This document shows positions 1-6,603 of a stretch of DNA of 6,863 nucleotides, piece after piece. The notes beneath the pieces were generated by a model. It worked only from the letters and a program-made list of their open reading frames with translations. It made no database searches and was not told the DNA's origin. Numbering within the stretch: position 1 is the stretch's first letter; the number at the start of each line of letters is the position of its first letter. Source of the stretch: an uncultured Porphyromonadaceae bacterium (GTDB taxonomy: Bacteria > Bacteroidota > Bacteroidia > Bacteroidales > Muribaculaceae); contig CAMWRO010000162.1 in assembly GCA_947176615.1 (NCBI GenBank), forward strand, positions 1 to 6,863. Reading direction: 5' to 3'. The translations under genes and the position numbers were made by a program.

Positions 1-67
1 GCTGACTCATTCGGTCAAAGGTCTTGACATGAGTTTCAAGGCTTGCTGATAAAAGTCTTGTCAGAAT

Positions 68-109
68 AAAAAACGCGGCACATGGAGCAAATTCCGGGTG
101 CCGCGTTTT
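68..109. terminator. Bidirectional intrinsic terminator-like hairpin
   Basis: A perfect 12-base inverted repeat (70-81 AAAACGCGGCAC pairs with 98-109) encloses a 16-base loop, which can itself form a small GGAG/TTCC stem. The plus-strand arm ends in four T's followed by AT-rich sequence. Read on the minus strand, the stem is followed by a run of six T's starting inside the arm. The structure could therefore stop transcription from both directions: an upstream plus-strand unit ending before about position 60, and antisense read-through from the right. The first 69 bases show only short open stretches that end at stops (positions 25-27 and 47-49), so no upstream gene can be named. Confidence 0.75.
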
Positions 110-196
110 GATTTAAATGATTTTTAATTGCTGATGCTTGAGTGCAAGAAAAACATGAAATTTCAAGGGAATATGCTGTATGTCAGCGAAAAATTG

Positions 197-204
197 TAAA
201 TTTG
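197..204 (+). promoter_or_regulatory. Possible Bacteroidetes -7 element before the KilA-N gene
   Basis: TAAATTTG matches the Bacteroidetes -7 consensus TAnnTTTG and lies 30 bases before the ATG at 235, which would give a short leader of about 20-25 bases. No good TTTG -33 element is present at the usual 19-21 base spacing, so this is only a half-site match in AT-rich DNA. Its position argues against a translation start upstream of 235. Confidence 0.35.
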
Positions 205-234
205 CGTATTGGCATTATACGCCATATCAGAAAA

Positions 235-1044
235 ATGGCAAAGATTACAGTTCAGAATACAAATATTACAATTATCGCTGTCAATGGAGATGATTATATT
301 TCATTGACCGATTTGGCACGACATAAAAGTGATGAACCTAACGCCGTGATTGCAAACTGGTTGCGCAACCGTAACACAATAGAGTATTTAGGCATTTGGG
401 AACAGCTTTACAATCCGAATTTTAAACCCACCGAATTCGAGGGGTTTAGACGACAAGCCGGCCTGAATGCATTTACGCTATCTCCAAAGAAATGGATTGA
501 CGCGACAAATGCCATTGGTATAATCGCTAAGTCAGGGCGTTATGGTGGAACGTATGCGCATAAAGATATTGCATTGAAGTTTGCAAGCTGGATTTCTGTT
601 GAGTTTGAACTCTACATCGTCAAGGAATTTCAGCGGCTGAAGACGGAGGAACAGCGGTTGTTGGGGTGGTCGGCGAAACGTGAATTGTCGAAAATCAACT
701 ACCGTATACATACCGATGCCATAAAACAAAATCTTATCCCTGCGGAGGTTACTCCGGCACAGGCGAGCGTTATCTATGCCAATGAGGCCGATGTGCTGAA
801 TGTGGCGATGTTTGGTGTAACGGCAAAACAATGGCGGGATGCTCACCCCGACCTGATAGGGAACATACGCGATTACGCCTCAATCAACGAGCTTATCTGC
901 TTGTCGAATATGGAAAACCTCAATGCGGTTTTCATCGAGCAGGGCATGACACAAGGCGAGCGGCTTGTAAAGCTGAATCAGATAGCCATTCATCAGATGA
1001 GTGTGCTGGAAAGCGGCGACAATGATAGAAAATTGCTGAAATGA
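235..1044 (+). CDS. KilA-N domain DNA-binding protein
   Basis: This 269-residue protein has an N-terminal KilA-N-type domain (about residues 8-110). Seen directly are the strand NGDDYISLTDLAR (17-29), the segment VIANWLRNRNTIEYL (38-52), and the family-typical GRYGGTYAHKDIALKFASWIS (101-121) followed by EFELYIVKEFQRL. KilA-N domains are known from phage and large DNA virus proteins and from solitary bacterial proteins, and are thought to bind DNA; the target here is unknown. The C-terminal half (about 140-269) is helical-looking, with a conserved-looking stretch YANEADVLNVAMFGVTAKQW (181-200), and I cannot assign it a function. ATG 235 is chosen because the domain begins just after it and a possible -7 box lies upstream; a GTG at 142 would add 31 residues running through that box. 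No phage genes adjoin it. The gene stands alone and faces the patatin gene tail to tail. Confidence 0.85.
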   Translation: MAKITVQNTNITIIAVNGDDYISLTDLARHKSDEPNAVIANWLRNRNTIEYLGIWEQLYNPNFKPTEFEGFRRQAGLNAFTLSPKKWIDATNAIGIIAKSGRYGGTYAHKDIALKFASWISVEFELYIVKEFQRLKTEEQRLLGWSAKRELSKINYRIHTDAIKQNLIPAEVTPAQASVIYANEADVLNVAMFGVTAKQWRDAHPDLIGNIRDYASINELICLSNMENLNAVFIEQGMTQGERLVKLNQIAIHQMSVLESGDNDRKLLK

Positions 1045-1072
1045 AAAAGTGGCAGGGGATAATGGTTAAGTT

Positions 1073-1099
1073 GATAAAGTCGATAAAGTCGAGAATGTC
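1073..1099. repeat. Short 9-bp tandem repeat between convergent genes
   Basis: GATAAAGTC occurs twice in exact tandem (1073-1081 and 1082-1090), followed by a diverged third copy, GAGAATGTC (1091-1099). It sits in the 98-base gap between the 3' ends of the KilA-N and patatin genes. No convincing intrinsic terminator hairpin with a T-tract was found in this gap on either strand. The repeat is short and may have no function. Confidence 0.55.
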
Positions 1100-1142
1100 A
1101 TAGGACCTCAAAACGCAAAGAGCATGTGGGATTGAGTTTCTG

Positions 1143-3449
1143 TTAATTTCCGATAAAGCGGGGGGCGAGGAGGAAGAACCCGATGGAGATGCCCAAGTTC
1201 CAGTTGGCGGAAGGCGAGGATGTATAGTTGCCATAGGCGCTTATAGAGGCGAATGGGAGCGATACCACAGCGGCGACTTCGCCGAAAAACTCCGGATTGC
1301 TCAGCCAGCGGCCGTAGACAGGTTTCTCTCCCGCGCCTTGGTATTCAATCTTGCGCAGAGGCATGAAGGCGTGGAAATTTCCGCGGAGATGCACGGTTGA
1401 TGTCAACTTCCACACCGGGATGATTCCGGCAGTTGCGAAACTGTTGGCCCGGAATGCGGGATTAAACGAATTATAGCTTGACGGGGTGGGATGGAAAGCC
1501 TGTGCGGCTACGATAGACGCATCATAGCTTGGAAGCAGTTTACGGGTCGATAATAACAGGTTGAATTCGGTCCCGATTGCAAAATGTCGCCCGATGCCGT
1601 AGTAGTTAAGTGCCGACGCCTGTCCTTGAATCCACACGGGGTGGGTGTCGAAGTCCCGGGTATCGTTCTCGGGAGCAGAACGGTAGTCAAAGCGTCCGCC
1701 CATTCCTTGTATCTCGCCGATATACCGTGCGCCCCCGGTGGGGTTAAACTGGTTGTCGAGCGTGTTGTATTCCCATCGTGCCATCACTTGGCCCAAGTCG
1801 AAGATTCCGTGGTCGCGTCCGGCGTTGACTGACATCTGTTTGGGATAGAATCGGTCAGTGAGGTGACCGTAACCCACCCCGATTTCGGCTTTGGCCCTGC
1901 GTCCTGTCGCCATCTTGTAGAGCAGGCGTGTGAACACTTCTGACTTGGTGATGAAATTTGGGGTGTTTGTCTCGAAGAACAGTTTCTCGGCCTCATGAAA
2001 TTTCTGTTGCGACGCCTCGATTTCGAGAGCTACCGATGCCGGCATGGCCGTAGGGAGCATGATTTCGGCCGAGCCGAGGGCCGCGAGATAGCTTTGTCCC
2101 ACCCACAGTTTCACTTGTGTGTTGAGCGAATGGTAGCTCAGGGTGTTGTATCCTCCCGTGAGGAACAGCATGCTGTTGGTCGAGGAGGAGATATAGCCTC
2201 CGAGTCCCACACGGAAACGGTCTTTGACCACGGCTTGCAGATGCAGTGAGAAGATGCTGTCGGCAGGGTCGTAGTCGGCTTTTGGAATGAAGTTTTGCAG
2301 CTTTCCGGGTGTAATCGCGCGGTAATAAGATTCTTTGGCTCGTGCCAGTCCGAATGTGTCGGTTCCGTTTTCTTGGCGGCTGTGAGGGAAAAGCGAGCGC
2401 AGATATTCGTTCTGGTTCCGTGAACCGCCGGTGACGGTTACCGAATCAAAGACAACGTAGGGGGTAGCGCTTTTAAACGCCGCGCGGCGCACATCGCGTG
2501 TCAGCGCTGAAACCCGCGAAGGGATGCGGGTTTTGATTGAATCAATCATTTCCATGCCGCGCTTGTAGCCGATGGCGTATATCTCTTTATACTTTGGAAA
2601 GTCGAGCAACCCGAATTGTTCAAGATTGATGTGGATTTTTATGCCGCGGTCATCGGGAAACGGGAAATCATTGGGTTGCATTATCATGCTTTCGAGCTGG
2701 TCGAGCATGTTGCGCGAGTCAGGTTTGCTGGGTGAAGCTACGGTGACGCCGATTACCGCGTCGGGGGCAAACTCGGTCATCATCACGTCTACCGGGAAGT
2801 TGTCATAGATACCTCCGTCATACATCGGCACCCCGTTCAATTCTATCGGCTGGAACACTACCGGGAAGCTCATCGACATCCTGACAGCGTCGCCGAGCGA
2901 GCCGCCCGACATGACTACCTTGTGCTTGGCATACACATCGGAAGTCACGCACCTGAACGGGACGAAAAGGTTGTCGAAATTCTCGTTGCACTGGGCCGTA
3001 TAGGCCGCAAACAGCTCCATGAACGCAAAATTCATCGGTAGCGGGTTGATGAGGCTGGTCGGTAGCATTGGCGCGACCTTTGCCGAGTCGTTTTCTCCCA
3101 AGTTCAAGAGAAACAGTGCGGGCGAGGGGTCGGGTTGAGAGAAAAAGTATTCCAGTTTCTCGTCAATCTGCCCGGTCGACCAGTCAGTAAATCCTTTTGA
3201 CCCGATAAGTTCCATCATCTCAGCCGGGGTATATCCGGCAGCATAGAGACCTCCGACTATTGCCCCCATAGATGTGCCGGTTATATAGTCGATGGGGATG
3301 TCGTTGTCTTCCAGAGCCTGAATGACTCCGATGTGGGCGATGCCTTTTGCCCCGCCTCCGCTTAACACAAGACCCACCGAAGGATTGGTCTCGGAAGCAA
3401 ACGATGCGAGTGCTATAATCGATAGAATTGATGAAATCAGTCGTTTCAT
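1143..3449 (-). CDS. Patatin-like phospholipase with POTRA-like segment and outer-membrane beta-barrel
   Basis: This 768-residue protein is predicted to be exported. Residues 1-19 form a signal peptide (MKR, hydrophobic core, cut near ASFAS/ET). The patatin domain (about 24-310) shows the oxyanion-hole motif GGGAKG (31-36), the nucleophile elbow GTSMG with Ser60, and the catalytic Asp211 in DGG, so the Ser-Asp dyad is intact. Residues about 329-411 look like one POTRA domain. From about 412 to the end, alternating aromatic and glycine-rich strands fit a BamA/Omp85-type beta-barrel. Patatin domains hydrolyse acyl esters of phospholipids. The order patatin-POTRA-barrel is that of Pseudomonas PlpD, a type Vd autotransporter, so the enzyme domain is either displayed or kept in the periplasm. 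The last residues are RFIGN rather than the common terminal Phe. It is divergent from the AlkD-like gene and appears to be transcribed alone from its own -7 element. The substrate is unknown. Confidence 0.9.
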   Translation of the reverse strand: MKRLISSILSIIALASFASETNPSVGLVLSGGGAKGIAHIGVIQALEDNDIPIDYITGTSMGAIVGGLYAAGYTPAEMMELIGSKGFTDWSTGQIDEKLEYFFSQPDPSPALFLLNLGENDSAKVAPMLPTSLINPLPMNFAFMELFAAYTAQCNENFDNLFVPFRCVTSDVYAKHKVVMSGGSLGDAVRMSMSFPVVFQPIELNGVPMYDGGIYDNFPVDVMMTEFAPDAVIGVTVASPSKPDSRNMLDQLESMIMQPNDFPFPDDRGIKIHINLEQFGLLDFPKYKEIYAIGYKRGMEMIDSIKTRIPSRVSALTRDVRRAAFKSATPYVVFDSVTVTGGSRNQNEYLRSLFPHSRQENGTDTFGLARAKESYYRAITPGKLQNFIPKADYDPADSIFSLHLQAVVKDRFRVGLGGYISSSTNSMLFLTGGYNTLSYHSLNTQVKLWVGQSYLAALGSAEIMLPTAMPASVALEIEASQQKFHEAEKLFFETNTPNFITKSEVFTRLLYKMATGRRAKAEIGVGYGHLTDRFYPKQMSVNAGRDHGIFDLGQVMARWEYNTLDNQFNPTGGARYIGEIQGMGGRFDYRSAPENDTRDFDTHPVWIQGQASALNYYGIGRHFAIGTEFNLLLSTRKLLPSYDASIVAAQAFHPTPSSYNSFNPAFRANSFATAGIIPVWKLTSTVHLRGNFHAFMPLRKIEYQGAGEKPVYGRWLSNPEFFGEVAAVVSLPFASISAYGNYTSSPSANWNLGISIGFFLLAPRFIGN

Positions 3450-3476
3450 AAACCAAACATAAATGAAAATTAGTCA

Positions 3477-3484
3477 CAAATATA
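3477..3484 (-). promoter_or_regulatory. Possible -7 element for the patatin gene
   Basis: On the minus strand these bases read TATATTTG, matching the Bacteroidetes TAnnTTTG -7 consensus, 27 bases before the patatin ATG (3449). This would give a leader of about 20 bases. A matching -33 TTTG at the expected spacing is not evident. It lies inside a 96-base divergent promoter region shared with the AlkD-like gene. Confidence 0.4.
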
Positions 3485-3493
3485 ACAAACAAC

Positions 3494-3525
3494 TTGGTCA
3501 GTTTGCTTAAAAAGATGTAAATTTG
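3494..3525 (+). promoter_or_regulatory. Probable Bacteroidetes-type promoter for the AlkD-like gene
   Basis: TAAATTTG at 3518-3525 fits the -7 consensus TAnnTTTG. A TTG at 3494-3496 lies 21 bases upstream, close to the normal position of the -33 element. The start codon at 3546 follows 20 bases after the -7 box, leaving a very short leader. It is interleaved with the opposing patatin promoter, so the two could interfere with each other or share a regulator. Confidence 0.5.
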
Positions 3526-3545
3526 TGCAATAAAAATTATCGTTC

Positions 3546-4094
3546 ATGACCGAATTTAACAGATTCCAGACCTTGAAACGTCGCTTTTTTGCCATGCGCA
3601 ACGGAATTATCGCTGATGTCGTGCGCAAGAGCGGCGCGCCTTATCCGCTTGTATTCGGACTAAATTTGCCTCAGATTCGCGCTATTGCCGATGAATTTCC
3701 TGTTGAAACCGAGTTGGCCGACCAGCTGTGGGCCGACAGTCGTTGTCGTGAGAGTCTGCTGATGGCACCGATGGTTCACCCTCGTGAGGAAATGACTGCC
3801 GAGAAGGCCCGTCGCTGGCTTGACGAATCCCCGTCGGCCGAAGTGACCGATATTCTTTGTCACCGTCTATTGCGCTATCTCCCTGATGCAATGGATGTAG
3901 CAATGTCGCTTGCCGATAGTGGGCGCGACTTGAGCCGTTACGGGGCATTGCGGCTGATGTTCAACCTGATAGGGGAGAAGTGGCGGGAAATCGAGCCATA
4001 TCTTTTGGCTGAACAGCAACGGGGATGTGACGTGACCGACGGAATCTGTCGCCGCATGGCCGACGAAATCGAATTTTTTAAGGAGGGGGAGTGA
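3546..4094 (+). CDS. Short AlkD-like HEAT-repeat protein (DNA alkylation repair family)
   Basis: This 182-residue, mainly helical protein resembles the DNA alkylation repair (AlkD-type HEAT) family found in Bacteroidetes. AlkD glycosylases remove bulky or cationic alkylated bases such as 3- and 7-methylpurines. Visible family-like features are FFAMRNGIIADVVRKSG near the N-terminus, GLNLPQIRAIADEF (38-51), an ESLLMAPMVHPREEMTAEKARRW-type second unit (69-91), and RYGALRLMFNLIG (131-143), whose Arg136 may match the conserved DNA-contacting arginine. It is shorter than Bacillus AlkD (about 230 residues). The spot corresponding to the catalytic WDxxD motif reads TDILC (101-105), apparently lacking both the Trp and the second Asp. 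It may therefore be a binding or scaffold protein rather than an active glycosylase; this alignment is by eye. ATG 3546 follows a good -7 box. Its stop codon touches the stop codon of lpxB. Confidence 0.6.
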   Translation: MTEFNRFQTLKRRFFAMRNGIIADVVRKSGAPYPLVFGLNLPQIRAIADEFPVETELADQLWADSRCRESLLMAPMVHPREEMTAEKARRWLDESPSAEVTDILCHRLLRYLPDAMDVAMSLADSGRDLSRYGALRLMFNLIGEKWREIEPYLLAEQQRGCDVTDGICRRMADEIEFFKEGE

Positions 4095-5279
4095 TTATTT
4101 CCCTGTCTTGACAAGGGAGTTCAACCGGGCGGCGACTGTCGCGGCTGCCGACATTGTCGATGAAAGCAGTCCGCGCATTCGGGCATATCCGCCGATCTGG
4201 CGCGCGCGTTCCTCGGTGTTTCCCAAGAGGGGGATAAGTTGCGCGTCAACCTCGTCGGGGTTGCAGTGGTGGACGAGCATCTCGGGGATGATGTGTCCGC
4301 GCACGACACCTTTGCGGTTCTGCTCTTTGCGGGCTTTTTCGCTTATAGGCCCGGCGATGAGGTTGGGAAGGGAGACATAGGGAATCTTTAGGATGTGGGT
4401 AAACAGGTCGTGGGCCGGTTTCCATCCGATAGAGCGATAACACACCACCTGCGGAGTCCCGGCGAGGGCGCATTCGAGCGATGCCGTCCCCGACGTGACA
4501 AGTGCGGCCCGCGAGTGGGCCATCAGTTCCAGTGTGGAAGCATTGATGACCGGCAGGGAGGAATAGCGGCGATAGACCGACAGGTCGATGCCGGGTGCGC
4601 CCGCGATAACCGGACACAGTTCGGGATGCCGCTTGGCAACAGCATCCATCACGGGAAGGTTGCACTTGATCTCCCCGCGTCGGCTGCCGGGCACGATTGC
4701 TAACAGCGGCTTGTCGGCCGGAAGGTTGTGGTGAGACAGGAACTGACTTTTTTCAGGTAGCGCGGCAATGGCGGCGTTGACCTCCTCGACCGACGGATTG
4801 CCGACATACTCCACTTGCAGCCGGTGTCGGTCAAACCACGCCGGTTCAAACGGAAGAATGGAGAATATGCGCTTGACATCGCGTTTCAACGCCTTGACAC
4901 GGTATAACTTCCATGCCCACACTTTAGGTGCGATATAATAATAGACCGGGATTCCGAGCGCTCTCCCGTAGGCGGCTATCTCCATGTTAAACCCGGGATA
5001 ATCGACAAGGAGCAGGGCATCGGGGCGTTCCCGTGAAATTGCCCCTTTTGCCGTTTTGAAATTGCGGTATATCTGCGGCAGATGCTTTATTACCTCGGTG
5101 AACCCCATGAACGCCATGTCGCGATAATGGATAAGCGGTTCATGACTCGTTTCGCGGGCCATGAGGTCGCCACCGAGGAATGTGATTTCCACTCCCGGGT
5201 CAATGCGTCGCAATTCGCGGATAACTTGTGAGGCATGGAGGTCACCCGAGGCTTCTCCGGCCGAGATAAACAGTTTCAT
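4095..5279 (-). CDS. lpxB: Lipid-A-disaccharide synthase LpxB
   Basis: LpxB joins UDP-2,3-diacylglucosamine and lipid X (2,3-diacylglucosamine 1-phosphate) to give the lipid A disaccharide, releasing UDP, at the inner face of the cytoplasmic membrane. The 394-residue protein carries the family signatures in order: GEASGD (8-13), DYPGFN (93-98, with the conserved Asp93), YYIAPKVWAW (114-123), VGNP (159-162), PGSRRGEI (197-204) and TSGTASLE (262-269, nucleotide-sugar site). YVSLPNLIAG (301-310) matches the E. coli protein closely. It is followed by about 17 extra residues (311-327), rich in Lys and Arg, before the sequence resumes at about 328; there the usual Gln after PE-L-L is replaced by Val336. 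Length is slightly above E. coli's 382. The ATG lies one base after the stop of the upstream GTPase gene, so the two are almost certainly cotranscribed. No internal promoter or Shine-Dalgarno sequence was seen. Confidence 0.96.
   Translation of the reverse strand: MKLFISAGEASGDLHASQVIRELRRIDPGVEITFLGGDLMARETSHEPLIHYRDMAFMGFTEVIKHLPQIYRNFKTAKGAISRERPDALLLVDYPGFNMEIAAYGRALGIPVYYYIAPKVWAWKLYRVKALKRDVKRIFSILPFEPAWFDRHRLQVEYVGNPSVEEVNAAIAALPEKSQFLSHHNLPADKPLLAIVPGSRRGEIKCNLPVMDAVAKRHPELCPVIAGAPGIDLSVYRRYSSLPVINASTLELMAHSRAALVTSGTASLECALAGTPQVVCYRSIGWKPAHDLFTHILKIPYVSLPNLIAGPISEKARKEQNRKGVVRGHIIPEMLVHHCNPDEVDAQLIPLLGNTEERARQIGGYARMRGLLSSTMSAAATVAARLNSLVKTGK
4100..4118. other. Hairpin in the 3' end of lpxB
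   Basis: TCCCTGTC (4100-4107) pairs with GACAAGGGA (4110-4118) with one bulged A, leaving a CTTG tetraloop. It lies within the last codons of lpxB and just beyond the stop of the convergent AlkD-like gene. A clean T-tract is missing after the stem in either direction, so it is a weak terminator candidate. It could still help define 3' ends where no intergenic space exists. Confidence 0.3.
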
Positions 5280-5280
5280 C

Positions 5281-6585
5281 TTAGAATTTTACGTTGTGGT
5301 CAAGGCATTTGTCGAGTTCTTCCTCGATTTTGTGTCGGTCGAGATGCTGCCCGATTATGACAATCTTTATCATGCGGTCTCCGTAAGGTTCTTTCCAGTC
5401 GCGTCGAAGGTCGGGGTAAGATATGAGCATGTCTTCAAGCTCGTCGGCCGGCATGGTGGCATACCATTGGCCGGTTTCCTTGACAGTTTTCTGCTTGCCG
5501 GCTTGTTCAAAGAGGTAAGACATCGGAGTGTTGTTGCTGAAATAGCAGATGCCTTTCGCGCGGATTATGCTTTTAGGCCATCGGGCTGCAAAGGCGTCGA
5601 AACGCTCGAAATTGAACGGGTCGCGGCGGTAGTAGACCATTGTGCCGATGCCGTATTCCTCGGCCTCGCCATGCTCGTGGTCGTGGTGATGGTGGTGACA
5701 GTGGCACACCCCGTGCTCGTGGTCGCAATGCTCATGTTCATGCTCATGTTCGTGCTCATGCTCATGCTCATGATGATGGTGATGGTGACCTTCCTCGTCA
5801 TCTTCGTGGTGGTGCTCGTCGGCCGGTTTCTCGATTTCATGAATCCATGCAGCCGAAGTGGCCACTTCGTTGAAATCAAACATCCCTGTGTTGATGATGC
5901 GCGACAGATCCACGTCGGCATAATTTGTTTCGATTATTTCAGCGCGAGGCTGGATGGCGCGGATGATGCACTTGATGCGTTCAAGTTCGTCAGGCAACAC
6001 TTCGTCACACTTGTTGAGCAGGATTATGTTGCAGAACTCAATCTGCTGTATAATGAGGTTCTCGATATCTTCGTCGTCGATGTTGTCGCGTGTCAGAGAC
6101 TCACCGCTGCCAAACTCGTCGCGCAAGCGCAGGGCATCAACTACCGTGACAATGCTGTCGAGCTGAGGCACGGGAAGATTGTCACCGTGGTGACGGCGTG
6201 CCAGTTCGCTCCCGGGAGCCGCTTGGGATATGATGGCGGGTATCGTGCATATGGTCCGGGCAATCGGTTCCGGCTCGCAGATGCCGCTGGCCTCGATGAC
6301 GATGTAGTCAAACCGTTTCATGGCCACAAGGTCTTCGATTTGTTTTACAAGGTCCATTTTGAGCGTGCAGCAGATACAGCCGTTCTGTAACGGGACAAGG
6401 CTGTCGTCGGCTGAATTTACCACCCCTTCGCGGGCAATGAGGTCGGCGTCAATGTTGACCTCGCCTATATCGTTGACAATAACTGCAAATTTTATTCCGC
6501 GCTCGTTGGCGAGAATACGGTTCAGGAGAGTTGTCTTTCCACTGCCGAGATAACCGGTCAGGAGTAATACAGGTATTTTTTTCAT
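5281..6585 (-). CDS. COG0523/CobW-family GTPase with histidine-rich metal-binding segment (ZagA/YciC-like)
   Basis: This 434-residue P-loop GTPase belongs to the COG0523 (CobW/ZNG1/YciC) metallochaperone family, which uses GTP to insert or allocate metals, often zinc. The N-terminal G domain shows the Walker A GYLGSGKTT (11-19), the metal-binding CxCC at Cys70-Ile-Cys72-Cys73, EASG (98-101), and the base-recognition NKCD (191-194). Residues 258-305 hold 26 histidines among 48 residues, including seven Glu-His pairs and Cys287, Cys294 and Cys296. A CobW C-terminal domain follows (about 312-430), with RRDPFNFERF, RAKGICYF and a PDLRRDW...YGDRM...IGQHLD...LDKCL ending. From memory this ending resembles B. 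subtilis ZagA/YciC, which supplies zinc to the folate enzyme FolE. The gene starts 18 bases after folB and ends one base before lpxB. Zinc as the cargo is inference; nickel or cobalt cannot be excluded. No Zur-type site is visible in the short upstream gap. Confidence 0.9.
   Translation of the reverse strand: MKKIPVLLLTGYLGSGKTTLLNRILANERGIKFAVIVNDIGEVNIDADLIAREGVVNSADDSLVPLQNGCICCTLKMDLVKQIEDLVAMKRFDYIVIEASGICEPEPIARTICTIPAIISQAAPGSELARRHHGDNLPVPQLDSIVTVVDALRLRDEFGSGESLTRDNIDDEDIENLIIQQIEFCNIILLNKCDEVLPDELERIKCIIRAIQPRAEIIETNYADVDLSRIINTGMFDFNEVATSAAWIHEIEKPADEHHHEDDEEGHHHHHHEHEHEHEHEHEHEHCDHEHGVCHCHHHHHDHEHGEAEEYGIGTMVYYRRDPFNFERFDAFAARWPKSIIRAKGICYFSNNTPMSYLFEQAGKQKTVKETGQWYATMPADELEDMLISYPDLRRDWKEPYGDRMIKIVIIGQHLDRHKIEEELDKCLDHNVKF
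5728..5769 (-). repeat. Seven-copy 6-bp coding repeat (Glu-His)7
   Basis: Seven consecutive hexamers, mostly plus-strand ATGCTC with ATGTTC and GTGCTC variants, encode the Glu-His pairs at residues 273-286 of the GTPase. The adjoining 5770-5787 encodes six histidines. The variants mix GAG with GAA and CAT with CAC, so the repeat is partly degenerate. Unit gain or loss would remain in frame and change only the number of metal ligands. Confidence 0.85.
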
Positions 6586-6603
6586 AACATGTATGATGAT
6601 TGT

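Noticed and set aside
1..69. Possible small RNA or partial gene at the left edge, with GTCTTGACA and GTCTTGTCA as near direct repeats.
   Set aside because: Too short to show coding signal or a stable fold, and the open stretches end at stops. Nothing can be named.
142..234. N-terminal extension of the KilA-N protein from a GTG codon.
   Set aside because: The extension has no family-like sequence and runs through a possible -7 promoter box; ATG 235 directly precedes the domain.
1045..1142. Intrinsic terminator between the convergent KilA-N and patatin genes.
   Set aside because: No stem of useful length followed by a T-tract was found on either strand.
932..1234. Minus-strand open frame across the gap between the KilA-N and patatin genes.
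   Set aside because: It overlaps the ends of both real genes, its repeated Asp-Phe-Ile comes from the 9-bp tandem repeat, and it resembles no known protein.
5728..5787. CRISPR-like or intergenic satellite repeat.
   Set aside because: The units are 6 bp without spacers, and they encode Glu-His pairs and a His run in frame within the GTPase.
5161..6390. A 409-residue plus-strand open frame antisense to the GTPase and the lpxB start, with a Met/Val-rich stretch that looks like a membrane segment.
   Set aside because: The hydrophobic stretch is the complement of His codons (CAT/CAC become ATG/GTG). The minus-strand frame has clear family motifs throughout, so this is a shadow.
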